Assembly: GCF_018812025.1 (NCBI RefSeq)
Contig: NC_063050.1
Coordinates: 13,247,037-13,311,036, forward strand
Direction of reading: 5' to 3'
Length of the DNA stretch: 64,000 nt
Source of the DNA: Megalobrama amblycephala
Lineage: Eukaryota > Chordata > Actinopteri > Cypriniformes > Xenocyprididae
Below the pieces are notes generated by a model. That model was not told where the DNA came from. It searched no databases and saw only the letters and a program-made list of their open reading frames with translations. The position numbers and the translations under genes are program-made. Of this stretch, positions 12,301 to 23,299 are shown piece by piece. Position 1 is the stretch's first letter; every line of letters begins with the position of its first letter.

Positions 12301-15300
12301 ATCAACATGGGCTGCAGCCAGGGAGACCTCTAAGAAGACAAACACCAAATGTGATGAAGAAGGCCTAGAGGTGGCAGTTTGCAGACACTGCATATTGCTT
12401 AGAGGTCTGAACATGTTTAGGGGAGAGATATTTGCATACCCTCTGTTTTTGCAAAACGAACTGGCCACAAAGACAAACTGCAAGTTTTTCTGCACTGACA
12501 TCATGTGTCGATATTGGCCCTATCTGCAAAAGGTGGCTCAAGCATTCCCAGAAATGCAAAATTTGACTCAGATGAAGCCATTTCTCTCAGTTATGCATGC
12601 AAAGGGCCACTCAACAAAATGTGAGGTAAGTGATATTTTTAAAGGACTTACCATATTGTTAGAGAAAATACAAAGTTCAGGGACATCAAAATGGTAGTTT
12701 GGACATCTGATGTGTATGCTGTAGGTGCAGTGGGGTGGCAAAAACCAAACAGGGGCAGGTACAACCATCGGTGAAGAAGTTGAACAAGTGAACAGCTTTT
12801 TGTCCCGTGTGGCTCTAACAACAAAATACATGAGTAAGGCTGGTAAGTGGTCCTTTTTTAAAGTTTGGTAACATTATATTTGTTAATTTTTTTTTCCCTT
12901 TCATTCATCATACTTGATGACTAACCACTAGATGAAAGGCACATTTAACTCTTTCATCATTACAGCACGAGTAGATATGATCACATTGCATGCCAGAGGA
13001 TGGAATGTGCGAAAAAAAAGAAACCTGCACAAGTACTTGTCTACACGGTACTTGAAGGTAAGTAAAAAAAATAAAGATTTCATCAATGAAGGTTAAATTT
13101 AAACTGTCCACTGATTGTATATACTTAGTATCTAATACTTTCAGTATTGCCAAAGGTTTGTGAGACTTTCCATTAATTATACTTTTGAGACTATCCGAAA
13201 GACAAAGGAAGTCAAAGATGACATTGAGGCTATAAAGAAGAGCACACAAAGGTCTGAAGAGGAACTGCAACAGTGGGTCACTGATGTGAGACAGTGGGCA
13301 GTTGACAGTAAGTATGTACTTGTTGCTGTCTCTTATTGATAGAGAATTATCATAAATTTAAAAATGATTGAATAAGTTATTTTTCCTTGCTGGTTTGTGT
13401 TTTAACACCTGACCCCTTAAGTGACATTAAGGGGCCACACCAAACGGTATTAAAAGATTAGCATGATTGGGAACTCTGTGTTTTTAATAAGTAAACTTGG
13501 GTGTAGCTTTCTCCTTCAAAACTTTATTATACTTATTCACCCTTAAAAAATTAGCAAACTGAGCAAATGTTTTCAGGTTCTTTGGCAGAACGTTTGTGGA
13601 TGTCCTTTTTTGTTTTTACATGTATTCCTACTACATTCTTCTTATTAAATCCCCCTTTTCCCATATTGTCAACCCCCTTAGGCTGAAATATGTTTGTATA
13701 AGGTGTTTTATAGAAATGGTATAATTGCTCTATTTTTGATGGCACAGAAGATGTATGATACTGATCATACCTTCAAATTCTTTACAGCTCCAGATGACCT
13801 CAGAACAGATGATCCAGTGGCATTGCAACATCTGATTGAAGGCTTATTCTTGGGCATCCAGCAGAAAAAGAGGGATCTGTATAGAGCAACTGGTAAGTAG
13901 CCTCCAAGCCTTCATGTACTTGTGGAAGTCATTTTAAAATGTGATATCTATGGCTATAACTAAGTAATTTAAATTATCACATTTTAACTCTTAACATAGT
14001 CTTCAGTCAACACACTGCACTTAAACCACTACATAACCTTTGTACATTGTGTGAACAGTCCTACCTTCCTATATGTCCAATGTTACCATCACACAACTCC
14101 CTGCATTACTTGAACATTGGCCACATTCCAGGTTATTTATATGGCTTTGCTGATGTTATGTGAGCTTTATACCATAATTTGTAAGGTGCCTTTTGGATGT
14201 CCATTAGCACAATGACCAATTTTATGCGTATCCTCCTTAAACCTGTTTTTACTGTTTGTTTTTGTTTTTCTGCAGACCGCAACAAACAGCGACACAAGAT
14301 CCGAAGACGGATTCGAGAGGATAAGAAAAAGCTGTTTAATGCCATATCCCAATACAATGATCTTCCAACCACCACAGTATTTGTAGATTCAGTTGAAGAC
14401 CTTCTGGCAACAGAAAGCCCTATCTGGCCTTGGGATTCTGGTATGTAAAGTTTGACATTAATCATTTTAGTGAATCCTCATTAAACACTTACTTCATTAA
14501 ACTCTGACTTTCAAAGGAAAGAGGCCTATGTGCTTTTCATTTTGTTTCAGACAATAGAAATGTGCAGACAATATTCCAATTTTTTGTTTTTTAAAACTTT
14601 TGTCTTTTTTGCCTACTCAAACTACACTTCAGAGGAAGTGACTAAAGGTCTGACTCCTCAGATTAACTTGTCAAGGTGGTTAGCCCTTTTCTTTTCCCAC
14701 ACTGTAGATTCAACACCAGTTACTTGTTGCCTATGTTCTAGGGACAAAGAATTGTACAGATTTTACTCACAAAAAGGCATTAAAGGGTTAGTTCACCCAT
14801 AAATTAAAATTATTATTCTTTCAGACGAATGCAATCAGAGTTATAAATGTCCTGGCTCTTCCAAGCTTTATAATGGCAGTGAATGGGTAGATCAGTTTTA
14901 AAGTCCATAGAAGTGCATCCATCCATTATAAAAGTGCTCCACGCGGCTCCGGGGGTTAATAAAGACCTTCTGAAGCGGATCGATGTGTTTGTGTAAGAAC
15001 TATTCCTTTATGAGGTAGTATTTTAATATGTCATTTGTCTTCATAGAAACTGACACTTCCTTAGGCGTGAAGAAGAAGGTTTTCGACAAGGTGATGCAGC
15101 TGGAGAGACTGGTTGAGGAAGAGGTTATTCTTGTAGAAGAAATGAAACAACATTGGACGCATCTTACAAGAAGCTACAGGGCCTTGAAGGACCAGGCTAG
15201 TGTACTATCAGATGACCTGGCCACACAGAGTGAGTACTAATTTCTTAAAGGGTTAGTTCAGCCAAAAATGAAAAATGTCATTAATTACTCACCCTCATTC

Positions 15301-16331
15301 TGTTCCACACCCGTAAGAGACCTTCGTTCATCTTCGGAACACAAATTAAGATATTTTTGATGAAATCCAATGGCTCAGTGAGGCCTTCATAGGGAGCAAT
15401 GACACTTCCTCTGTCAAGATCCATTGATGTACTAAAAACATATTTAAATCAGTTCATGTGAGTACAGTGATTCAATATTAATATTATAAAGCCACGAGAA
15501 TATAAAATAACAACTTATTTAGTGATGGCCGATTTCAAAACACTGCTTCAGGAAGCTTCGGAGCGTTATGAATCAGCGTGTCGAATCATGAGTCGGATAA
15601 AGTGTCAAACTCCTGTAATCACGTGACTTTGGCGCTCTGAACTGCTGATTTGACACGCTGATTCTTAACGCTTCGAAGCTTCATGAAGCAGTGTTTTGAA
15701 ATCGGTCATCACTATAGTTTTTTTGCACACAAAATATATTCTCATCGCTTTATAATATTGATATTGAACCACTGTACTCACATGAACTGATTTAAATATG
15801 TTTTTAGTACCTCTAAGGATTTTAGTGAGAGGAAATGTCATTGCTGGCTATGCAGGCCTCACTGAGCCATCGGATTTCATCAAAAATATCTTAATTTGTG
15901 TTCTGAAGATTAACAAAGGTCTTACGGGTGTGACACGACATGAGGGAGAGTAATGAACGACAGAATATTAATTTTTGGGTGAGCTAACCTTTAATGCTGT
16001 TTGTTTAATTCATGTAGTTATATTAAACTGTTTTAGATATACTAATTCATACATAGTGCCATATTTGGTGTTCACTCCTAAATACTTTTTTATTGTTATC
16101 CCAATTTGATATTTAGGCTACCCTTCAGGACTTTCTGGTCAAGCATACCATGGCCTGCGCAGTGCTGTCCTCCAAATCCTTGAGGCACTCAAGACAGACA
16201 TGGTAGCTGTGAAAGAAACATACTCCCAAATTTGTGGGAATGGTGGAACTGTTGTTGAAGAAGAAGAAGAAGAAGAAGAAGACCCATATGAGCATGTCTC
16301 CACAGATGCCTCTACAGATGATGAACTATAG
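7776..16331 (+). CDS. KDZ/Zisupton-type transposase-like protein, 17 exons, intact frame
   Basis: Exons: 7776-7835, 9499-9622, 9707-9766, 10015-10086, 10830-11201, 11287-11388, 11518-11750, 11834-12012, 12094-12187, 12275-12625, 12725-12842, 12966-13057, 13145-13307, 13788-13892, 14276-14440, 15047-15229, 16117-16331. All introns are GT-AG, all phases match, and the 2688 coding bases give 895 residues plus TAG. A basic N-terminal region (TRKRKK) is followed by a zinc cross-brace of the cysteine cluster found with KDZ transposases (C162-x2-C165-x8-C174-x2-C177-x6-C184-x2-C187-x4-H192). The RNase-H-like core shows D459 (CDEEG), D507 ([11 protein letters not shown]), the H540-x3-H544-x3-C548 motif and E566/E567 ([13 protein letters not shown]), the expected acidic catalytic set. 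Helical, charged segments follow, then an acidic GAA-encoded tail. The first Met is a choice: the frame stays open upstream to 7518. No flanking terminal inverted repeats were found, so it may be a host (domesticated) gene or an element with unseen ends. Confidence 0.85.
7915..8852. mobile_element. Head-to-head pair of one interspersed repeat
   Basis: A copy starting CAGTCCAAAAGTTTGGAACC runs from about 7922 to 8456, ending CTTTTGAACGGTAGTG. From about 8465 to 8852 a second copy lies inverted and ends with the complement of the same start. I recognise the unit as a common cyprinid repeat. It lies in intron 1 of the KDZ gene; the pair can fold into a very long hairpin. Confidence 0.8.
8853..9352. 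repeat. (TA)n/(TATG)n microsatellite of about 500 bases
   Basis: Alternating TA with TATG, TGTA and GTGT blocks, inside intron 1 of the KDZ gene. Open frames here (Tyr-Ile repeats on both strands) are low-complexity artefacts. Confidence 0.97.
10097..10625. mobile_element. Fold-back MITE in KDZ intron 4
   Basis: The left arm (ACTCACCCTCATGTCGTTCC, then CACCCGTAAGACC) returns inverted at the right (GGTCTTACAGGTGTGGAACA) and the element ends CTAACCCTTTAA. It is the same family as the element at 15247. It has no frame of its own. Confidence 0.75.
14783..15015. mobile_element. MITE-like fragment in KDZ intron 15
   Basis: Begins TTAAAGGGTTAGTTCACCCA, the typical end of an abundant fish repeat. 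The body GTCCATAGAAGTGCATCCAT is recognisable as repeat sequence. The matching right end is only partly present (AACTATTCCTTTA). Confidence 0.6.
15247..15993. mobile_element. Fold-back MITE in KDZ intron 16
   Basis: Starts AAAGGGTTAGTTCAGCCAAA and ends GGGTGAGCTAACCTTTAA. Long inverted arms share the CACACCCGTAAG / CTTACGGGTGTG phrase with the element at 10097. An inner palindrome around 15545-15690 includes the sequence GAAGCTTC. Confidence 0.75.
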
Positions 16332-16870
16332 ATGAGCTACAGCTGTGTCATGTGCATCAGTTGGCATCTGTCCTAATAACTTGTCACACTTGTCCTAATC
16401 ATTATGTCATAGTTTGTATTTTTATCTTGTACAAGTTTGTACAACACATGTAAGATCACATGCAATACATAAAGTCTAGCTGTACTTGCGACCCTGATAC
16501 TTCATGCTCAGTGATGTAGATGTAATTGAACCTTTTAATTATAGGCTTAAGTGAAATGGATTATGATAACCCAAATTTTGCTTTTTAAAAAAACATGGAC
16601 CCAAACAGCTGTAGGATCATGGCATATACCGTATTTATGGCGACAGCAAGGAAGAAAAATGAAGACATCTCCTGGATGACATCACACAAACATGCACCCA
16701 TTTATTTTTATTCTTGCACCACTTTACACTATTTTGCCTGTACACAATTACCATTTTAATACATCTTTTCCAAAATGCTTTCCAAATTTGGTGAAGTGGT
16801 TGCAGAAACTATGATGGAGAACATGCATCAGTTTTTAACTTCTTGTCAAAACTGATGTATCATAAACAAT

Positions 16871-16876
16871 AATAAA
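16871..16876 (+). promoter_or_regulatory. Candidate polyadenylation signal of the KDZ gene
   Basis: AATAAA, about 540 bases after the TAG at 16329-16331, followed by T/G-rich DNA. It is the first canonical hexamer noticed downstream. Confidence 0.45.
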
Positions 16877-16879
16877 AAA

Positions 16880-17415
16880 AAATTGATGGTTGGGGTAAAT
16901 TGAAACAGTTTTTGTGTCATTTTTAAGCATGTCAGCATGAAAAAATACTAGGCCTATAGTAATTTACAGTAATACTATTGTTCTATAGTTGTTGTAATAT
17001 GACAACTATAGTAAACAAATTATCCAATACTGTACTGAGTTTTCTACAAATAGGATATACAGGTTACTCTACTAATAGTAAAGTATATTACAGTTTATCA
17101 GTTAGTAGTTAACAACAGTATGCTGTAGCATTCATTAACGAAGTGTTGTACATACTTTAATATATACAGTCTACTACAATTTACTATAGTAAATACTATT
17201 TTTTTTTTTCATGTGCGAAAGTAAACGCTAATGAAATACAAACAGCGCCATATTCACCCAAATAGCATTATTTTATAAAGCACAATCTTTAGGCTACACG
17301 AAATGCACTGCTAACTGCTAATGCTAGCATAAGCACACTAGGGCAGGTTAGTAAAGCAATGGGCCAAACAAACGATTTGAAACTTTCAACACGTACTTAA
17401 CCTTAATAAGTTGTT

Positions 17416-17448
<33 letters not shown>

Positions 17449-17930
17449 ATTTATTTTTTTAATGTTTTTATTAGGCTGCTCTAAAATATCTTAAATAAAC
17501 CAACATCTTTACTTTTTCTTAACATAGATCTTCTAAATACAGTGTAAGTACGACTTCGGCTGTACAATATGTTTGGTATATTCCGTAGATATATCTTTTT
17601 ACAACCCTATTCACAGCAACACTTTGCTAACCGGTAAAACTACAAATATGGTGCTAATTTGATGCGAGCGGCATGGCGATGCTAGAGGGAATTGTAGTTT
17701 TAAATAAATATTACTTATTACTTAGAATCAGAGTTTATAAATACTGAATTAAGAGTACACTTAGGTATTAAAGTGATTGTAAATAGCATTTGTGTGCTAA
17801 TATTTTAAATATCTGACTGTTAAATAGGTGAAAATCAATTTTTACCATAATTGACTGCACCCCCATTTAATGACTCTATCCATATGAGTATAGTCACATA
17901 GCTAAAGTCAAGAGCTCTCTATAACAGTTG
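16880..17930. other. Non-coding stretch
   Basis: AT-rich with ATTT tandem repeats near 17420-17450 and CTATAGTA-rich sequence near 16955-17200. No gene seen. Confidence 0.5.
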
Positions 17931-17935
17931 GTCCC

Positions 17936-18235
17936 ATGTCTGTAGCCCCATTTTTTCCTGAACGACAAGGCTTTCAACATGCACTGAGGTCAAGGTTCAG
18001 AGGCCAATATTTCAAAGCAGGAGACATTTACAATCTTCATACTAACATACATTACTCTCCAGACCAAGACCTTTCCAACTATGTATTTGGTTTAGTCCTA
18101 CGTCAGGCTTTAATTTCAACATTAAATAGACACAGCCTTGTCCCAGGCATAGTTTCAGTGAGGTCTTTAGATGCCCAACCTCACTCTACACAGGCAATGC
18201 CATCAAAATTGTTTATTACCGTAGTGCACATATGT
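17936..18235 (+). other. Unrecognised open frame of about 90-100 codons
   Basis: The open stretch begins just after ATAACAGTTGGTCCC, which could be a splice acceptor or contain the start ATG at 17936. The translated text (for example FPERQGFQHALRSRFRGQ and DQDLSNYVFGLVLRQ) looks protein-like rather than repetitive, but I recognise no family. It then runs into the tandem repeat and the hAT-type element below, so any coding part ends by about 18200. Confidence 0.3.
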
Positions 18236-18685
18236 ATGGTCCACATCCAAGTAAAATATGGACTATTTAAGTGCTTTTGCTTGAGTCATGAACTTGTGAG
18301 CAACTGCATTAGTCTAAAGCAGGGGTCACCATTCCTGCTCCTGAAGGGCCGGTGTCTCTGCAGAGTTTAGCTCCAACCCTAATCATACACACCTGAAGCA
18401 GCTAATTAAGGTCCTACTAAGCATACTAGAAACTTCCAGGAAGGCGTGCTGATGCAAGTTGGAGCTAAACTCTGCAGGACACCGGCCCTCCAGGAACAAG
18501 TTTGGGGACCCCTGGTCTAAAGAGTCAACCAATGTGTCCACTTGGTACATTCATAGGAAGTTCACACAACAGGCAATACCATCACAAGTGTGTTTATTAT
18601 AGCACATATGTATGTACCACACCCAAGTAAAATATGGAATATTTAAGTGTTTTTCCTTGAGTCATGAACTGTTGTGAGATAGGTG
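18196..18685. repeat. Direct repeat pair interrupted by a MITE
   Basis: About 110 bases starting CAGGCAATGCCATCA (18196-18303) recur at about 18571-18680 starting CAGGCAATACCATCA. Both copies contain AGTAAAATATGG and CTTGAGTCATGAACT. The hAT-type element at 18320 lies between them. Confidence 0.75.
18320..18514. mobile_element. Short hAT-type MITE with 8-base target duplication
   Basis: Element ends are CAGGGGTCACC at the left and GGGGACCCCTG at the right, with long inverted arms (CTCTGCAGAGTTTAGCTCCA against TTGGAGCTAAACTCTGCAGG). The flanks GTCTAAAG at 18312-18319 and 18515-18522 are identical, which fits the 8-base duplications of hAT elements. Confidence 0.85.
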
Positions 18686-18696
18686 GGAAACATCAT

Positions 18697-19130
18697 AGTC
18701 AGAATTCATACTTCTTCAATTGAAAACACAGATTTTGTTTATTTTTTTTGGATGTGTTGGACCTCCTAGATGTGCATGCTGTGTGCGGCATCTCTGTTGT
18801 TCCTGCACTTGAGGGGGAAGCAGTTGGGGGTGACTGTGTTGGTGATGGCTCAGATAGGAAGTGCCTGGCTGGGGAAGCCCATTTGCCAGGTGTACTGTTG
18901 GGTGGCAATTCAGGGGTGAACTGTCTGGAGGATGGGGTGCATGTTCATGAGAGCTGTTTGGTGCCGGTGGGGAGGTGGGTCACACCGGTTGGTTCTTGTG
19001 GATATCTGCCTTGTCCTCTGGATGGTTTACCTCTACATCACCATTTTGTGGCGGGTGGGCCGCTTCGCTCAGATGCTCCCTATCAGGGCCATCACTGTTG
19101 CAGCCACTTTCAGTTGCCTCATTTTCAAGT
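18697..19130 (-). other. Possible 3' exon(s) of a minus-strand gene
   Basis: On the minus strand a Pro/Ser/Thr-rich frame (for example PPNSTPGKWASPARHF, then EPSPTQSPPTASPSSAG) ends near 18699. In another frame further upstream a hydrophilic stretch (ENEATESGCNSDGP) is open to about 18985. The two frames do not join without an intron. An AATAAA on the minus strand lies near 18592. No family is recognised, and the gap upstream prevents tracing it. Confidence 0.25.
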
Positions 19131-19446
19131 GTGGAAAGGGTGGTGATGCTACACACACAGCAGTCTGTTAATTAAGGTGTTTTACTTGCTTCTTTTTGTA
19201 GAAGCCTAGGGAAGATATCTTCGTCTAGATGTGCAAGCAGGAATTAAACTGATCTGGTCATGTGAACTCTCACACTAGTCACATGACATTGATACATTTT
19301 AATCAAGACAATCTATTTATTTTTTTTTTTTTTCATTTAAAAGTTGCATTTTTTGCCCAAAAAACAACACTCTTAGAGCTTTCAGAAATAAGAAAAAAGA
19401 TGCGCCGCAATTGTGACCGGTGGGATTAAATGGGTTAAGAGTCAGC

Positions 19447-20446
19447 NNNNNNNNNNNNNNNNNNNNNNNNNNNNNNNNNNNNNNNNNNNNNNNNNNNNNN
19501 NNNNNNNNNNNNNNNNNNNNNNNNNNNNNNNNNNNNNNNNNNNNNNNNNNNNNNNNNNNNNNNNNNNNNNNNNNNNNNNNNNNNNNNNNNNNNNNNNNNN
19601 NNNNNNNNNNNNNNNNNNNNNNNNNNNNNNNNNNNNNNNNNNNNNNNNNNNNNNNNNNNNNNNNNNNNNNNNNNNNNNNNNNNNNNNNNNNNNNNNNNNN
19701 NNNNNNNNNNNNNNNNNNNNNNNNNNNNNNNNNNNNNNNNNNNNNNNNNNNNNNNNNNNNNNNNNNNNNNNNNNNNNNNNNNNNNNNNNNNNNNNNNNNN
19801 NNNNNNNNNNNNNNNNNNNNNNNNNNNNNNNNNNNNNNNNNNNNNNNNNNNNNNNNNNNNNNNNNNNNNNNNNNNNNNNNNNNNNNNNNNNNNNNNNNNN
19901 NNNNNNNNNNNNNNNNNNNNNNNNNNNNNNNNNNNNNNNNNNNNNNNNNNNNNNNNNNNNNNNNNNNNNNNNNNNNNNNNNNNNNNNNNNNNNNNNNNNN
20001 NNNNNNNNNNNNNNNNNNNNNNNNNNNNNNNNNNNNNNNNNNNNNNNNNNNNNNNNNNNNNNNNNNNNNNNNNNNNNNNNNNNNNNNNNNNNNNNNNNNN
20101 NNNNNNNNNNNNNNNNNNNNNNNNNNNNNNNNNNNNNNNNNNNNNNNNNNNNNNNNNNNNNNNNNNNNNNNNNNNNNNNNNNNNNNNNNNNNNNNNNNNN
20201 NNNNNNNNNNNNNNNNNNNNNNNNNNNNNNNNNNNNNNNNNNNNNNNNNNNNNNNNNNNNNNNNNNNNNNNNNNNNNNNNNNNNNNNNNNNNNNNNNNNN
20301 NNNNNNNNNNNNNNNNNNNNNNNNNNNNNNNNNNNNNNNNNNNNNNNNNNNNNNNNNNNNNNNNNNNNNNNNNNNNNNNNNNNNNNNNNNNNNNNNNNNN
20401 NNNNNNNNNNNNNNNNNNNNNNNNNNNNNNNNNNNNNNNNNNNNNN
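19447..20446. other. Assembly gap (1000 N)
   Basis: Exactly 1000 N characters, the usual placeholder for a gap of unknown size. Apparent open frames across it are artefacts. Confidence 1.
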
Positions 20447-21272
20447 TTCCTCTGAATGAGTGCAAAACCCTCACAGTCACATGACACTTGTGCAGATTTA
20501 CACACACACACACATTATGTAGTCAGAGGAGCTGAACTGAACACATTATTCATCATGAGTTTGCTGAAATACTATCGAAACTCAGACAATGTGACGTTCC
20601 TCTGTACTTCCTCTTTTTCTTTCTTTTTATGCTGATGCAGGATAAATCCTGATCCAACATCTGGAGCTCTTGAGAAACTCTTTGACTTCATCTAAACATC
20701 ATCAACACAAACACAAATCAGCAGATATTTCACATAAACAGAGTCAAAGTTTTGAGGATTTAATAACTGATAATTGACTGTAATCCTACAGCTATACTGT
20801 AATTTAGTGAATGTGTTTAACTATATTGAGCTCAAGGTGCTCTCACAGTGTAAAGTCAAACGGGCTCTTACAGAAGGTGTTTCTGGGGTTTGATGTCATG
20901 AGGCGTGTGAACTGAAGCTCAATGTGCTGAACGAAAAGAAGAAGCTCTTCACCAGTTTCACCAGCTCTTTCAGAACAAGACTTTGTAGGTTACAAAGATG
21001 GTGCAAAAACACTATGAGATGAAAGACAAAGTTGCAGTGACATTCTTCTTATACTGAAATCATTAATCACTTTATTTAAAAAAAAAACAAATGTTTTTAT
21101 AGTTTACTCTTATAGGTCTACTGGCATCTCAAGGACTCTGATCTTTCCACACAAACACTGTGTGAATGATCAGCACCTCGGACAGCGCGTCACTGCACAC
21201 CTCTACAGCCTCACCGACCTGAGCGCCCTCTAGAGGAAGATACATGTAACTGCACATTGTAGCGATATCTGA
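20447..21272. other. Non-coding stretch after the gap
   Basis: No gene supportable. Contains a short AC repeat (20500-20515) and a T-rich tract before GCTGATGCAGG (20633). Might hold an untranslated exon, but nothing decides this. Confidence 0.4.
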
Positions 21273-21275
21273 TTA

Positions 21276-22161
21276 AGGCGAGCATACACTGTGCGATATC
21301 TGTGCGATTTCAGCAAGGTTACCAACTCACACTGTACGAGTAGATCGCGTGCGATGGAAAGCCAAAACGCACGATTTATGTGCTCACACTATGCGGTCCG
21401 ATGGTCGAGACGTGACTCCACTGCTCACACTATGCGTTTGAAATATGCACGATAAACCCATGTACTGGGATGCGCCGATAGACAATATGTTTCCAGAGAT
21501 ATTGTCAAAAGCATCAGCTATGGATATCAAGAGGATTTAGCATTTCCAATTCATATATTAAATAATAATAATAATAATTAGCCTATTATTATTAGTAGTA
21601 GTAGTAGTAGTAGTAGTATAGGGTAGGCCTATTTAATATTAAATTGATATTAGCTACAATTCATTTGGCCCGCAATATTTCATAGCGCATCACCGCATAA
21701 CTGACGCGCTGCGAGGATAATACAAGATTTGATTAGCTTATAATTACACCTCAATGAAAATTATTTAAAGACATTTATAAAATGAATTTAAGGCATTTAA
21801 TTAAAATTATTAACAGTAGCCTATGTGTTCGCAGACTGCAATAATCAGTCAATGAAAAGCAGCTTCACTTCAAAAACAACCTGTTTAATACGAAATACTT
21901 CTCTTCTCATTTTTTCACCCACTACATACAGTTTATGGGCCACAAGAGAAATATTAAGAAAATAAATTATGATATATAGCATACCGTTATCAGGTTGAAG
22001 TAGGATTTATCTCTCGTTGTCTCTGAGAGAATATGCACCGAAAGCTCGTCGGTTTTACTTTTTTTTTTTTTTTTGTAAAGGCTGGTGAATAATTGACAAG
22101 GGATTGAGACGTCTTCATCGGCATAACTCTTGCGCAAAGTTCGCACAGTGTATGCCTGCCT
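21276..22161. mobile_element. PIF/Harbinger-type non-autonomous element
   Basis: The terminal inverted repeats are AGGCGAGCATACACTGTGCG (left) and, as complement of the right end, AGGCAGGCATACACTGTGCG. The target duplication is TTA on both sides (21273-21275 and 22162-22164), the 3-base T-W-A type of this superfamily. No transposase frame is present; there is a (TAG)n tract near 21593-21618. Confidence 0.8.
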
Positions 22162-22164
22162 TTA

Positions 22165-23291
22165 GTGAGGTCGCTACTGAGGAGCCACGACTCTAAGCAG
22201 GGTTTGACACTGTGCCAGTGTTCAATAAAGTTCAGTTATGTTAAGTGTAACTCTTTACATACATGCTGGGAACGATTATCGGTATATGATTTTATCATCT
22301 CATACATCTATTTTGTAATTATTTTAAGTGTAACCATAATCAGATATTGTCATTAAACCCTTTCAATTACAAATGATGTGCTAGTTTAGATTTAGTATTA
22401 ACATTAATGTGCTCCCTATTGCAATACAATATTGTCACACTATAGCAACGCTCTCCCACATATTTTGCTATTGTAACTGCGCTTATTTCCGTCATTGGTA
22501 TAAGTTGCAGTAGGTGGTAATAGACAAGAAATGTACAGTTTTCTACCATCCTGCTGATAAAGTTTCTTTAGTCGCTCGGCTTACAGCCTGAAGCCCTGTA
22601 GGAGGTCCACCCTTACACGATAAATGGTTGAATAAGTTGATAAACGCCACAGGAGAAGAAACGCTGTTTCCAACAAGAAAATAAAGAAAGTCTGCAAGTG
22701 GATCAGCACACGCCATGGTAATTTACTACAGTTCATTCATGGTAAATGTTTGTAAGGGTGGTGATTTTCGTATATAAAAGTCTTCATTCATGACACAGTG
22801 TTTCTCTTGTTTCCTCATCAGTCTTGTTGGGAATGTTGAGGCGGTTTCATCCGATTTAAAACTAGTTTAATCATCGAGTGATTTGTAGTTTGTAAACAAG
22901 AGGTGTGTGTCGAATTGAAACGCTTCTCACTAGATGTCGCAACGCTGTTTAATAATGGTGACCGGGAATAAACGCGGCTCCTTTAAGCTTTCGTCCGTTA
23001 TCCACTGGGCCGTGCTGCATAGTTCAAAATAAACTAGTGAAACGCATGAAACAGCACTATTTGTCCTGTATTTGTTGTTACTGACCAAGTGTGCCACACA
23101 AGTCCTGAAAAGGGAAGCCAAAGCGTCTCTATCGCCCCCAGGTGGCTGGATGCAGTATAGGTCATAAACCCCAGCCTCTCCATGTATTCGAGTGGGGCGT
23201 GAGACAAACTAAACAATTAAATTATACTTCAGATATTTTTTTACCAAGACAATTTCTGTCATATTAGGCAGTTTTAATCATGCTGGTGTTC
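22165..23291. other. Non-coding stretch
   Basis: No recognisable gene. Short frames on both strands carry no domain. The phrase CTATCGCCCCCAGGTGGCTG near 23131 belongs to a common interspersed sequence of fish. Confidence 0.45.
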
Positions 23292-23299
23292 GTTCTTTA

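Noticed and set aside
19317..20513. Open frames of about 350-400 codons
   Set aside because: They span the run of N, where no stop can appear.
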